Part shown: piece by piece, positions 32,240 through 40,769 of the stretch
Layout of the letters: each line of letters starts with the position of its first letter
Numbering within the stretch: position 1 is the stretch's first letter
NCBI RefSeq assembly: GCF_900113185.1
Contig: NZ_FOZD01000001.1
Span: forward strand, 1,984,001-2,048,000
Origin: Agromyces sp. CF514
GTDB taxonomy: Bacteria; Actinomycetota; Actinomycetes; Actinomycetales; Microbacteriaceae
Direction: 5' to 3'
DNA length: 64,000 nt
The notes under the pieces: model-generated
What the model was told of the DNA's origin: nothing
Database searches by the model: none
The model's input: the letters and a program-made list of their open reading frames with translations, nothing else
Position numbers and translations under genes: made by a program

Positions 32240-33105
32240 GCCTCGCACTCGGCGCGATGCTCGGCGTCGGACTGCTGCTCGTGCTCGCTCCTCGGCTCTG
32301 GCCCGCCAAGCCGGTCTCGGCCGCAGCCGTCGGCGGCTCGGGCGTCGGGCGTCGTATCCGCGATGACCTCGCGCTCGCCGGGCTCGGCCAGGTGCCGATC
32401 GCGGTCGTTGTGATCGTCGCGCTCGTCCTGTCGATGGTCCTCGGCGCGGTGGTGCAGTCCGCCATGCAGGTGCCCACCATCACTGCGGTCGCCGCCCTGC
32501 TGGGCGCGGCCGCGGTGCCGCTCGCCATCGCATCGCGCGCAGACCGGCGTCGTGCCGCGAACCGCGCGGTCTGGCCCGACGTGGTCGACCACCTCGTCGC
32601 GTCGGTGCGCTCGGGAGTGCCGCTGCCCGAGAGCGTCGGCGCGCTCGGAACGCTCGGTCCGGCCCAGACGCGATCGGCGTTCGCGGCGTTCGAGGCCGAC
32701 TATCGGCGCACAGGCAACTTCTCGCTCTGCCTCGATCGGCTGAAAGCGGTGCTCGCCGATCCGATCGCCGATCGCATCCTCGAGACGCTCCGCATGGCGA
32801 GGGAGGTCGGCGGCACCGAGCTGACGACCGTGCTGCGGGCCCTCTCCGGCTACCTGCGTGACGACGCCGCACTGCGCGCCGAGGTCGTGGCCCGGCAGTC
32901 GTGGATCCGCAACGCGGCCCGCCTCGGTGTCGCGGCGCCCTGGCTCCTGCTCGTGGTGCTCTCGTCGCGCCACGAGACCATGGTCGCCTACGACTCGCCT
33001 GCCGGGGCGGTGCTCCTCGTCGTCGGGGTCATCGTGACCGTGGTCGCATACCAGGCCATGACCGCGCTCGGACGACTTCCCGAGGAGCGTCGATGGTTCC
33101 GTTGA
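32236..33105 (+). CDS. tadB: TadB-type inner-membrane pilus assembly protein
   Basis: This is a 289-residue type II secretion F-domain protein. Two hydrophobic segments near the N-terminus (about 52-98), a cytoplasmic helical F domain (WPDVVDHLVASVRSGVPLPESVGALG, then EADYRRTGNFSLCLDRLKAVLADPIADRILETLRMAREVGGTELTTVLRALSG), and two C-terminal membrane segments match TadB. It forms the membrane platform with TadC and is driven by TadA. The GTG start overlaps the tadA stop; the 3' end overlaps tadC by 13 bases. Confidence 0.9.
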   Translation: MSLALGAMLGVGLLLVLAPRLWPAKPVSAAAVGGSGVGRRIRDDLALAGLGQVPIAVVVIVALVLSMVLGAVVQSAMQVPTITAVAALLGAAAVPLAIASRADRRRAANRAVWPDVVDHLVASVRSGVPLPESVGALGTLGPAQTRSAFAAFEADYRRTGNFSLCLDRLKAVLADPIADRILETLRMAREVGGTELTTVLRALSGYLRDDAALRAEVVARQSWIRNAARLGVAAPWLLLVVLSSRHETMVAYDSPAGAVLLVVGVIVTVVAYQAMTALGRLPEERRWFR

Positions 33106-34040
33106 ACGCCACGGTGCCGCTCGCTGTGCTGCTCGGCGTCCTGTTCGGACTCGGCGCGTGGTTCGCGGTCAGCGCGATCCCGCGCATCGGGCGACCCCGG
33201 CTCGCCGAGCGCGTCGCGCCGTACGTCGCCGACTTCTCGCCGGAGGCACGGGCGATGCTGGTTCGCCGCGCAGGAGACCCGACGCCCGTCCTCGGCGTCG
33301 TGGTTGGGCCGATCCTCCGCCTGGTGCGTGCGCTGGTGGCGTCCTGGCTCGGCGGCCCTGAAGCGGTGGCCCGTCGGCTGAGGCAGGCGGGCTCGTCCAA
33401 GTCGGTCGAGCGGTTCCGCGGCGAACAGCTCGCGTGGGGCGCGACGGCGTTCGCGGCCGCCGCGGTCCTCGCGATGTTCGCGCCCGGATTCGCCACGCTG
33501 CCGGTCCCGGTGCGCTTCGCGGCTCCATTCCTCGCAGCGGCATTCGGCGTGCTCGCCCGCGAATGGGCGCTCCAGCGCGCGGCCGTGCGGCGCCTCGCAC
33601 GCATCTCCGAGGAGCTGCCGACGGTCCTCGAGTTCCTGACCCTCAGCCTGACCGCCGGAGAGGGCATGCTCGACGCCCTCCGTCGCGTCGCCCGGATCGG
33701 ATCGGGCGAGCTGCCGAGCGAGTTCACGGCGGTCGTCGCCGCGGTCGGCACCGGCGTTCCAGTGATCGACGCGATCACCTCGCTGCGCGACGAGCTCGAC
33801 CATCCGGCGCTCTCGCGTGCGCTCGACCAGGTGCTCGGCGCCCTCGATCGCGGCGCACCGCTCGCCACCGTCCTCGCATCCCAGGCGGGCGATGCCCGGG
33901 ATCAGGCCAAACGCACGATCATCGAGCTCGCCGGTCGGAAGGAGATCGCGATGCTCGTGCCGCTCGTGTTCCTGATCCTGCCGGTGACCATCGCCTTCGC
34001 ACTGCTGCCCGGCTACCTCGTGCTCCAGACGGGCTTCTGA
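33093..34040 (+). CDS. tadC: TadC-type inner-membrane pilus assembly protein
   Basis: This is a 315-residue type II secretion F-domain protein and TadB partner. It has one membrane helix near residues 8-28, a pair around 115-150, the F domain (ISEELPTVLEFLTLSLTAGEGMLDALRRVARIGSGELPSEF, then LDHPALSRALDQVLGALDRGAPLATVLASQAGDARDQAKRTIIELAGRKEIAM), and a C-terminal helix (PLVFLILPVTIAFALLPGYLVL). GAGGAG at an ideal distance precedes the ATG. It is co-transcribed with tadA and tadB. Confidence 0.9.
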   Translation: MVPLNATVPLAVLLGVLFGLGAWFAVSAIPRIGRPRLAERVAPYVADFSPEARAMLVRRAGDPTPVLGVVVGPILRLVRALVASWLGGPEAVARRLRQAGSSKSVERFRGEQLAWGATAFAAAAVLAMFAPGFATLPVPVRFAAPFLAAAFGVLAREWALQRAAVRRLARISEELPTVLEFLTLSLTAGEGMLDALRRVARIGSGELPSEFTAVVAAVGTGVPVIDAITSLRDELDHPALSRALDQVLGALDRGAPLATVLASQAGDARDQAKRTIIELAGRKEIAMLVPLVFLILPVTIAFALLPGYLVLQTGF

Positions 34041-34100
34041 TGCCGTCGAACATCGCTTCGTCCACCACGCGCCAGGTCGGCGCGAACGAAAGGAATCCCC

Positions 34101-34301
34101 ATGCGGAAGCACCTCGATCGTCTGTACCGTCGGGCCGCGCGACAGCTGCTCGCGCCGCTCGCGGACGAGCGGGGCGACGTGCCGGGCTGGGTGCTCATCA
34201 CGCTCATGACCGCAGGACTGGTGATCGTGATCTGGGGGCTGGCAGGCCCGGCGCTCTCGGGTGTGTTCGAGCAGGCGATCGACCGGGTGACGGGCTTCTG
34301 A
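34101..34301 (+). CDS. Small pilin-like protein of the Tad locus
   Basis: This is a 66-residue protein with a basic N-terminus, then DERGDVPGWVLITLMTAGLVIVIWGLAGPALSG, i.e. a short charged stretch followed by one membrane helix, as in small Flp-type pilins and related actinobacterial Tad-locus peptides. It lacks the canonical Flp processing site (G/x4-E-Y), so maturation may differ. AAAGGAAT precedes the ATG. The position between tadC and the TadE-like genes is where actinobacterial loci carry the major pilin candidate. Confidence 0.75.
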   Translation: MRKHLDRLYRRAARQLLAPLADERGDVPGWVLITLMTAGLVIVIWGLAGPALSGVFEQAIDRVTGF

Positions 34302-34363
34302 CGGGCCCCGACGCGCGAGCCGAGGGTGGGTGTTCGGCCTCGTGCTCGAGGAGTCGTCGGTCT

Positions 34364-34759
34364 CTGGAGGTACGAGCGTTCCTCGCCGACGAGCGCGGCT
34401 CCGCGGTCGCCGAGTTCACGATGGTCGGAGTGCTCCTGACCGTGCTGGCACTCGCCGTGGTGCAACTGGCGCTCGCGCTGCACGTGCGCAACACGTTGCT
34501 CGACGCCGCCGCCGAGGGGGCGCGCTTCGCCGCGCTCGCCGGATCGTCGCCCGCAGACGGGGTCGCGCGAACGCGCGACCTCATCGACGCGGCGATCTCG
34601 GCCGAATACTCCCGCGACGTGGTCGCGACGACCGCCTCGATCGGGGGAGCGCCGGCGATCGAGGTCCGGGTGCGCTCCACGCTTCCGGTCATCGGCCTGC
34701 TCGGGGTCGCGAACGGGTTGGAGGTGACCGGGCATGCGCCGCTCGAGTCGGTCGGGTGA
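34364..34759 (+). CDS. TadE-like pilus protein, start codon unclear
   Basis: About 125 residues are readable in this frame: ADERGSAVAEFTMVGVLLTVLALAVVQLALALHVRNTLLDAAAEGARFAALAG followed by a soluble C-terminal domain, a classic TadE-like prepseudopilin with its ERGSAVAEF motif ahead of the membrane helix. No in-frame ATG, GTG or TTG lies upstream of the motif; the only near-start is CTG at 34364, and GGAGGT (34366-34371) lies too close. Either a rare start is used or one base was lost or gained. The ATG at 34421 is inside the helix. The 3' end overlaps the next TadE-like gene by 26 bases. Confidence 0.65.
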   Translation: MEVRAFLADERGSAVAEFTMVGVLLTVLALAVVQLALALHVRNTLLDAAAEGARFAALAGSSPADGVARTRDLIDAAISAEYSRDVVATTASIGGAPAIEVRVRSTLPVIGLLGVANGLEVTGHAPLESVG

Positions 34760-35246
34760 CAGTTCGGCGCCGGCGCCGGCGCCGGCGCCGACCGGCCCGG
34801 CCCCGGCCGACCGCGTGCGGATCGGTGACGAACGCGGGTCCGCTTCCCTCGAGTTCCTGACCGTGGGACTGCTCCTGCTGGTGCCGATCGTCTACCTCGT
34901 GCTGAGCGTGGCGGCGATCCAGGCCGGGGCGTTCGCGGTCGAGGGAGCGGCACGACATGCCGCGCGCATCGCCGCTGACGAAGCCGGGCGTGCGGGCGGT
35001 TCCGGCGACGTCGCGCTCGCCGTTCGCATCGCCCTCGAGGACTTCGGCGTCGACCCCGACACCGCATCGGTCTCGATCGAATGCGAGACCGCTGACTGCG
35101 CGCCCGGCGATCGCCTCGATGTCACGATCGAGGCCCGCGTCGGCCTGCCGCTCGTGCCCGACGTGCTCGATCTCGGCGGCATGGCGAGCGTGCCCGTCGA
35201 GTCCGCCGCGACGCAGACGATCTCGCGGTTCGCGAGCGTCGAGTGA
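34734..35246 (+). CDS. TadE-like pilus protein (second copy)
   Basis: This is a 170-residue protein. A Pro/Ala-rich leader (about 25 residues) precedes DERGSASLEFLTVGLLLLVPIVYLVLSVAAIQAGAFAVEGAARHAARIAADE, the TadE-like motif plus membrane helix, then an extracytoplasmic domain with two Cys (ECETADCAPG) that could form a disulfide. GGAGGTGA lies 6 bases before the ATG at 34734, inside the previous gene. The GTGA overlap with the TadG-like gene shows tight coupling. It would be a minor pseudopilin of the Tad pilus. Confidence 0.85.
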   Translation: MRRSSRSGDSSAPAPAPAPTGPAPADRVRIGDERGSASLEFLTVGLLLLVPIVYLVLSVAAIQAGAFAVEGAARHAARIAADEAGRAGGSGDVALAVRIALEDFGVDPDTASVSIECETADCAPGDRLDVTIEARVGLPLVPDVLDLGGMASVPVESAATQTISRFASVE

Positions 35247-35719
35247 GCGGGGGGTCGCGAGAGGTGCGCCGCCGTCGTCCGAACAGAGGTCGGCCGATCC
35301 AGGACGATGCGGGCTCGACGATGCTCCTCACGATCTTCTTCAGCTTCCTCGCGCTCACGATCGTGCTCGTCGTCGTGGCCGCATCCTCGTTGTACCTCGA
35401 GCGCAAACGCCTGTTCACGCTCGCCGACGGGGCCGCGCTCGCCGCAGCCGAGGCCTGGAGCCTCGACGAGGTCGAAGTGGGCGACGAGTCGCTCGAGATC
35501 GCGCTCGACGATGCCGCCGTCCGCGACGCGGCAGCCGCCTACCTCGATGACGCGGCGGGGCGACTCACCGGCGTCGAGCTCGTGCGGGCCACCTCCCGAG
35601 ACGGCCGAAGCGCGACCGTGACCCTCCGCGCCGTCTGGACGGCGCCACTGCACACCGAAGTCCTGCCGCTCAGCGTGCCGATCGAGGTCACCACGACGGC
35701 ACGCTCCGTCTTCCACTGA
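35243..35719 (+). CDS. TadG-like pilus-associated protein
   Basis: This is a 158-residue protein. DDAGSTMLLTIFFSFLALTIVLVVVAASSLYLERKRLFTLADGAALAAAEAWSLDE is the TadG/RcpC-type N-terminal helix with the LADGAALAAA signature. The remaining residues are an extracytoplasmic domain. It is shorter than proteobacterial TadG, which carries a von Willebrand domain, and matches the actinobacterial short form. The GTG start overlaps the upstream stop. It is the last gene of the Tad operon. Confidence 0.82.
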   Translation: MSGGSREVRRRRPNRGRPIQDDAGSTMLLTIFFSFLALTIVLVVVAASSLYLERKRLFTLADGAALAAAEAWSLDEVEVGDESLEIALDDAAVRDAAAAYLDDAAGRLTGVELVRATSRDGRSATVTLRAVWTAPLHTEVLPLSVPIEVTTTARSVFH

Positions 35720-35787
35720 CCTCGGCCGGGGCGCCGGTCGCCACCGACCCCGTCGCGTGCCCGCAGGCAGCGCTCGCGATCGCGCCA

Positions 35788-35793
35788 TACGAT
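35788..35793 (+). promoter_or_regulatory. -10 box (TACGAT), leaderless type
   Basis: TACGAT, 8 bases, then the GTG at 35802. Confidence 0.45.
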
Positions 35794-35801
35794 ACGTCGC
35801 A

Positions 35802-37418
35802 GTGAGCATCCACACCGAATCCACTCCCGACCGAGGCCACAGGCGCGAGTCGCCGCGCCGTGCCGTCGCGCGCGAAGGGTTCGGCTGGGCGTTCGCGCTC
35901 GCGATGGCCGTGCTCGTCACGGCGCACATCGCGACCACGCGCGACGAGCTCGTGTTCGTCGACGCCGACTCGATGTTCAATGCGCTCGTCGTGCACTCGG
36001 TCGCGTCGGGAGCCCCGCAGGACTGGGCGCTCTCGCCGGTGCTCTTCGTGCCAGAGGTCGTGTCATTCGCCGTGGTCTCGTTGGTCACCCCCGACCTCCA
36101 CTCGGCGCTGATCGTGAGCTCGGCACTGAACTTCGTCGCGCTCTACGGCGCGTTCCGCGTCGCATCCGGCAGCCGGCTCCACGCGACCGCACCGATCGTC
36201 GGGGCAGTTGCCGGGTACGCCGGATTCTGCGCGATCGCCCTGCTCGAGGCCGGCGGCGACCGCAACAGCATGCAGCTCGCGAGCTTGCTCGGCACGACCA
36301 CGTACTACAGCGCGACGGTGATCGCGGCGGTCGTCGTCGTGGGCCTCGTGCGACGGGCGCTCGATTCCGGGCGGTTGCGCACCCGAGTCTGGCTGCCGCT
36401 CGCGGCGGTCGTGGCCGTCTCGGCGTTCAGCAACCCGCTCATCGTCGTGTGGGCCGTCGCCCCGGTCGCGCTCGTGCTCGTCGCGCTCATGATCCGGAAC
36501 CGGGGGCGGATGCCGCGGCGAACGCTGCCGTCGCCCACGCTGCATGCACAGGCGCTGCTCGTGCTCGCCGGGGCATCCGCTGCCGGCATCGTCGCTCGCA
36601 CGGCGCTCGGCGACCTCATCGTGGCCCAGTCGAGCGAGTACCTCAAGGACGGCAACCAGCTCACCGCCTTGGGCGACCTGCTTCGGGCTGCCGCGTTCGA
36701 GCTGCAGCGGCCGGGCGGCATCCTCGGCGGCATCGTGCTGCTCGGGCTGACGGTGCTCGCCGTGCTGCTCACGTTCTCGCGCACGGCGTCGGATCAGCCG
36801 GGCACCGGCCTGCTCGTCGCCGTCGCGTGGATCGCGCCCGTGGCCTGCACGATCGGCGTCGTGCTGCTCGGCAACCCGTCGCCGCGCTACCTGCAGCCGT
36901 GGGTGTTCGCCCCGGTGCTCGTGCTCGCGTGCCTCGCGGACTGGGCGCCGCCCGGGCTGCGACGCCGGCTGCGGGGCGACGGCGCTGCGCTCACCCGGCG
37001 GGGGATCGCAGCAGCGCTGGCCGCGGCATCCGTCGTCATCGTGGTGCTCGGCGGCATCGGCGTCGTGCGCCTGGCGACGACCCCGACCGCGGCGTCATCG
37101 GACTCGCTCGCGTGCGTCGTCGACTGGGCGGGCGCGACCGACCGCGACGGCGCCGGCCAGTTCTGGACGATCCGCGCCCCGAAGGCGTACGCCGCCGACC
37201 CCGCGATGCTGCTGCAGGTGACGCACGACCTGCATCCGTACGCCTGGCTCGTGAACCGCACCGACTTCGAGGTGCCCTCGGTCTCGTACCTCGTCACCGA
37301 CTCGCAGAGCGAGGAGTTCGTGTTGCCGGAGGGCGTGAGCCTCGAGGATGCCGCGACCGTCGACTGCGGGCGGTACACGATCCACGACTTCGGTTCGACG
37401 GAGATCCCGATCGGCTGA
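35802..37418 (+). CDS. Polytopic membrane protein, GT-C-like topology
   Basis: This is a 538-residue protein with about eleven membrane helices and a C-terminal soluble domain of about 110 residues. The first loop after helix 1 has VFVDADSMFNALVVHSV; an acidic pair in this loop is typical of GT-C membrane glycosyltransferases, so a lipid-linked sugar transferase is possible, but no family-specific motif confirms it. The Cys pair in the C-terminal domain (LACVVDW, TVDCGRY) suggests an extracytoplasmic location. Translation starts at GTG 35802 with a leaderless -10. It stands between the Tad operon and prfB. Confidence 0.65.
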   Translation: MSIHTESTPDRGHRRESPRRAVAREGFGWAFALAMAVLVTAHIATTRDELVFVDADSMFNALVVHSVASGAPQDWALSPVLFVPEVVSFAVVSLVTPDLHSALIVSSALNFVALYGAFRVASGSRLHATAPIVGAVAGYAGFCAIALLEAGGDRNSMQLASLLGTTTYYSATVIAAVVVVGLVRRALDSGRLRTRVWLPLAAVVAVSAFSNPLIVVWAVAPVALVLVALMIRNRGRMPRRTLPSPTLHAQALLVLAGASAAGIVARTALGDLIVAQSSEYLKDGNQLTALGDLLRAAAFELQRPGGILGGIVLLGLTVLAVLLTFSRTASDQPGTGLLVAVAWIAPVACTIGVVLLGNPSPRYLQPWVFAPVLVLACLADWAPPGLRRRLRGDGAALTRRGIAAALAAASVVIVVLGGIGVVRLATTPTAASSDSLACVVDWAGATDRDGAGQFWTIRAPKAYAADPAMLLQVTHDLHPYAWLVNRTDFEVPSVSYLVTDSQSEEFVLPEGVSLEDAATVDCGRYTIHDFGSTEIPIG

Positions 37419-37494
37419 CCGCCGGGCGCACGCTGAGCGTCGGTCGGCACGCGCGAAGGCGCGAGCACCCGGTCGGATGCGTTTGACTGGACGC

Positions 37495-37773
37495 ATGACC
37501 ACCGACCCCCAGGGCCGTGCACGTTTCGGACGATCGACCTCGCGCATCGCGCTCGCCGGCCTCGCCGCCGCCGTGATCTCGCTGCTGCTGCCCGCGATCC
37601 CGGCGCTCGTCGTCTCGTTCATCGCCTTCGTGCTCGGGCTCGTCGCGCGGCGCCAGCTGAAGGTCGACCCGGCGACGGGGCCGTCGTGGGTGTCGCTCGT
37701 CGCCATGCTGCTCGGCGGCTTCATCTTCGTGACCCAGGGCGCCATCGTCTGGATGGCGGGCTTCTCGGGCTGA
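37495..37773 (+). CDS. Small two-helix membrane protein (DUF4190-like)
   Basis: This is a 92-residue protein. After a short polar start come two hydrophobic hairpin segments (about 20-48 and 68-88) joined by ARRQLKVDPATGPS. The pattern fits the DUF4190-type small membrane proteins of actinobacteria, whose function is unknown. ATG 37495 follows a TTGACT stretch by 6 bases, which may be a weak leaderless -10. It is 71 bases upstream of prfB but has no obvious functional link to it. Confidence 0.65.
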   Translation: MTTDPQGRARFGRSTSRIALAGLAAAVISLLLPAIPALVVSFIAFVLGLVARRQLKVDPATGPSWVSLVAMLLGGFIFVTQGAIVWMAGFSG

Positions 37774-37829
37774 CGCGCCGAGCCGCGGCATCCGTTCGAC
37801 CGACGTTCTCGCGTCGAACCCGGCGCGAC

Positions 37830-37835
37830 TAGGCT
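37830..37835 (+). promoter_or_regulatory. -10 box (TAGGCT) for prfB
   Basis: TAGGCT, then GGGGGAGCC, then the ATG at 37845; transcription would start within a few bases of the start codon. Confidence 0.45.
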
Positions 37836-37844
37836 GGGGGAGCC

Positions 37845-38954
37845 ATGTTGGATCTTGACCTCACGCAGGAGATCGCCGCGCTGCGCTCCACCTTCAGCGA
37901 TATCAGCGCCGTCGTCGACGTCGAAGCCGTCAAGGCCGACATCGCCCGTCTGTCCGAGGAGGCCGGCAAGCCCGACCTCTGGGACGACCCCGCCGCCGCG
38001 CAGAAGGTGACGAGCGCACTCAGCCACCGGCAGTCCGACCTCAAGCGCATCACCGACGTCGAGCAGCGCCTCGACGACCTCGACGTGCTCGTCGAACTCG
38101 CCCTCGAGATGGACGATGAAGACTCGGCCGCCGAAGCGCGCGCCGAGCTCGCCGCCCTCGAAGAGGTCATCGGCCAGCTCGAGGTGCAGACCCTGCTCGA
38201 CGGCGAGTACGACCCGCGCGGCGCGGTCGTCACGATCCGTTCGGGTGCGGGCGGCGACGACGCCACCGACTTCGCCGAGATGCTCATGCGCATGTACCTG
38301 CGCTGGGCCGAGCGGCACAAGTACCCCGTCAAGGTCATGGACACCTCGTACGCCGAGGGCGCCGGCATCAAGTCGGCGACCTTCGAGATCGACGTGCCCT
38401 ACGCCTACGGCACGCTCTCGGTCGAGGCCGGCACGCACCGCCTCGCGCGCATCAGCCCGTTCGGCTCGGCCGACAAGCGCCAGACGAGCTTCGCCGCGGT
38501 CGAGGTCATTCCGGTCATGGAAGAGGCCGTCGAGGTCGAGATCCCCGAGAACGACATCCGGGTCGACGTCTTCCGTTCGTCGGGCCCGGGCGGGCAGTCG
38601 GTCAACACGACCGACTCGGCCGTGCGCCTCACGCACATCCCCACCGGACTCGTGGTCTCGATGCAGAACGAGAAGTCGCAGATCCAGAACCGTGCAGCGG
38701 CCATGCGCGTGCTGCAGACGCGACTCCTGCTCCTCAAGCGCGAAGAAGAGGCCGCGAAGAAGAAGGAGCTCGCCGGCACCATCACGGCGAGCTGGGGCGA
38801 CCAGATGCGCTCGTACTTCCTCTACGGCCAGCAGCTCGTGAAGGACCTGCGCACGGGCTACGAGGTCGGCAACCCGGCCTCGGTGTTCGACGGCGACCTC
38901 GACGGTCTCATTGCCGCGGGCATCAAGTGGCGCAAGCGCAAGGACGACGACTAG
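37845..38954 (+). CDS. prfB: Peptide chain release factor 2
   Basis: This is a 369-residue class I release factor reading UAA and UGA. The codon-recognition tripeptide SPF is in [13 protein letters not shown] (about residue 205), and the catalytic GGQ is in [20 protein letters not shown] (about 249). The N-terminal coiled coil and [25 protein letters not shown] segment are normal for the family. There is no in-frame UGA or +1 programmed frameshift near the start, unlike the enterobacterial gene. In most actinobacteria prfB is directly followed by ftsE; here marR lies 27 bases downstream in opposite orientation and ftsE is 6.2 kb away. Confidence 0.97.
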   Translation: MLDLDLTQEIAALRSTFSDISAVVDVEAVKADIARLSEEAGKPDLWDDPAAAQKVTSALSHRQSDLKRITDVEQRLDDLDVLVELALEMDDEDSAAEARAELAALEEVIGQLEVQTLLDGEYDPRGAVVTIRSGAGGDDATDFAEMLMRMYLRWAERHKYPVKVMDTSYAEGAGIKSATFEIDVPYAYGTLSVEAGTHRLARISPFGSADKRQTSFAAVEVIPVMEEAVEVEIPENDIRVDVFRSSGPGGQSVNTTDSAVRLTHIPTGLVVSMQNEKSQIQNRAAAMRVLQTRLLLLKREEEAAKKKELAGTITASWGDQMRSYFLYGQQLVKDLRTGYEVGNPASVFDGDLDGLIAAGIKWRKRKDDD

Positions 38955-38981
38955 GCGTCGCAGTCGGGCCAGACGGGCGGC

Positions 38982-39521
38982 TCACCGAGCGGCCGATCGT
39001 GGCGGCCGTGAGCGCATGTGCCGGCCGACCCGGCCGAGGATGCGCATGAGCTCATCACGGTCGTGCGCGTCGAGCGAGTCGACCAGGAGCTCGCGAACGA
39101 TCTCGACGTGACCCGGGATCACGCGTGACAGCAGTTCCGTGCCCGCGCGCGTGAGCGAGACCTCGACGCTGCGCTCATCGTCGACGGACGGCTCGCGGGC
39201 CAGCAGGCCGGCGTGTTCGAGTCGGCCCACCTGATACGTGAGTCCGCTGCGGCTGTGCACGAGCCGGTCGGCGAGATCGGTCATCGTGCGGGGGGTCTCC
39301 GCGGGTTCGCCGAGGGTCGCGAGGATCTGGAACTGGGTGAAGCTCAGGCCGCCGTCGACCTTCAATTGCCGCTCGACGCCGTACTGCAGGAGCGCGCTCA
39401 CCTCGAGCAGCGCGAAGTAGACGCCGAACTCGGCGGGCAGCCCCGGCGGCACCTGCTGCGCGGGCGATTCGTGCTGCGGGGGCGATTCGTGCTGTCGGTG
39501 ATCGCGGGCTGCGTCGGACAT
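38982..39521 (-). CDS. MarR family transcriptional regulator
   Basis: This is a 179-residue winged-helix regulator. LSFTQFQILATLGEPAETPRTMTDLADRLVHSRSGLTYQVGRLEHAGLLAREPSVDDERSVEVSLTRAG covers the helix-turn-helix and wing; the DDERSVEV motif is typical of MarR. A His/Gln/Pro-rich N-terminus precedes it. ATG 39521 is chosen because TAGAAT lies 6 bases before it. It is divergent from an old yellow enzyme gene, and three TTCGAA-containing sites lie between them, so it probably represses both genes and responds to an electrophile or quinone. Confidence 0.88.
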   Translation of the reverse strand: MSDAARDHRQHESPPQHESPAQQVPPGLPAEFGVYFALLEVSALLQYGVERQLKVDGGLSFTQFQILATLGEPAETPRTMTDLADRLVHSRSGLTYQVGRLEHAGLLAREPSVDDERSVEVSLTRAGTELLSRVIPGHVEIVRELLVDSLDAHDRDELMRILGRVGRHMRSRPPRSAAR

Positions 39522-39527
39522 ACGCAC

Positions 39528-39612
39528 ATTCTACGAACGATTTGCTTCGAATCAGAAATAAATCACGCACTGCGCTCGTTTCGAATGATGACCAGTTTGG
39601 TTCGAATTCGAA
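39528..39612. promoter_or_regulatory. marR / OYE intergenic operator region
   Basis: TAGAAT (minus, 39528-39533) is the leaderless -10 of marR. TTCGAA occurs at 39546-39551, 39580-39585 and as the perfect 12-bp palindrome TTCGAATTCGAA at 39601-39612, whose end overlaps the OYE ribosome-binding site AAGGAG. These are likely MarR operators. Confidence 0.65.
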
Positions 39613-39621
39613 GGAGTTACC

Positions 39622-40689
39622 ATGACGACCGCCGAGTCCCTCTGGACGCCGACCACCCTCGGCAGCATCGCGCTGCCGCACCGCCTGGCGATGGCGCCCA
39701 TGACCCGAAGCCGCGCCTCGGCCGACGGGCGCGTGACCGACCTCACCCGCGCCTACTACGCCCAGCGGGCATCGCTGGCCATGCTCATCACCGAGGGCAC
39801 CCAGCCTTCCGAGGACGGACAGGGCTACCTCTCGACCCCCGGCATCCACACCGAGGCGCAGGCAGAGGCGTGGGGACGCGTCGCTGACGCGGTCCACGAG
39901 GCCGGGTCGTCGCTCGTGATCCAGCTCATGCACGTCGGCCGGATCGCGCACCCGGCGAACACGACGCACGCCCGGATGCCGCTCGCACCCTCGGCGATCG
40001 CCGCCGCAGGCGACATGTTCACCGCCTCCGGCCCGCAGCCCATGCCCGTGCCCAGGGCGATGACCGAGCACGACCTCGCCACGACGATCGCGGACTTCCG
40101 GCGGGCCGCGCGACTCGCGGTCGACGCCGGCGCCGACGGCGTCGAACTGCACGGCGCCAACGGGTACCTGCTGCAGCAGTTCGTCAGCACCAACGCGAAC
40201 CGGCGAACCGACGGGTACGGCGGCGACATCGCCGGCCGCATCCGATTCCCGCTCGAGGTCGCCGCGGCCGTCGTCGACGAGATCGGGGCTGACCGGGTCG
40301 GGTACCGCATCAGCCCCGGCAGTCCGCTCGGCGACATCATCGAAGCGGATGTCGCGGACGTCTACGGTGCGCTCGTCACGGCACTCGCGGAGCTCGACCT
40401 CGCCTACCTGCACGTCGTGCACCTCGGGGACGAGTCGCTGGTCCGCGACATCCGCTCCCGGTGGTCGGGCGGGCTCGTGCTGAACCGCGCGGGCGCCGAC
40501 CTCGAGCGCCGAACACAGGACCTCGAGGACGGGCTCGCCGACGTCGTCAGCGTCGGCGCCCTCGCGCTCGCCAACCCCGACCTCGTCGAGCGGATCCGCG
40601 CCGGCGAGGCCATGAACGAACCCGACCGCGCCACGCTCTACGGCGGCGACGAGCGCGGCTACACCGACTACCCGCGGCTCGCAGCATGA
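39622..40689 (+). CDS. Old yellow enzyme-family alkene reductase (NemA-like)
   Basis: This is a 355-residue FMN-dependent TIM-barrel ene-reductase acting on activated C=C bonds of quinones, enones or nitro compounds with NAD(P)H. MAPMTRSRA (N-terminal FMN loop with the conserved Thr), LVIQLMHVGRIAHP, FRRAARLAVDAGADGVELHGANGYLLQQF with the substrate-binding His-Asn pair, and TDGYGGDIAGRIRFPLEV are all family hallmarks, as is VSVGALALANPDLVERI near the end. The ribosome-binding site overlaps a palindromic operator of the divergent MarR regulator. It is followed by a quinone-reductase-like gene on the same strand, forming a stress or detoxification module. Confidence 0.92.
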   Translation: MTTAESLWTPTTLGSIALPHRLAMAPMTRSRASADGRVTDLTRAYYAQRASLAMLITEGTQPSEDGQGYLSTPGIHTEAQAEAWGRVADAVHEAGSSLVIQLMHVGRIAHPANTTHARMPLAPSAIAAAGDMFTASGPQPMPVPRAMTEHDLATTIADFRRAARLAVDAGADGVELHGANGYLLQQFVSTNANRRTDGYGGDIAGRIRFPLEVAAAVVDEIGADRVGYRISPGSPLGDIIEADVADVYGALVTALAELDLAYLHVVHLGDESLVRDIRSRWSGGLVLNRAGADLERRTQDLEDGLADVVSVGALALANPDLVERIRAGEAMNEPDRATLYGGDERGYTDYPRLAA

Positions 40690-40769
40690 GCCGCCGACCG
40701 AGCCATGCCGACCGGCCCGACCAGCTGCACCAGACCGACCAGCTCCACCAGACCCAGAGAGGAACGCTC

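Noticed and set aside
37845..37930. Programmed +1 frameshift in prfB
   Set aside because: The gene is open from the ATG with no in-frame UGA near codon 25, so no frameshift is needed.
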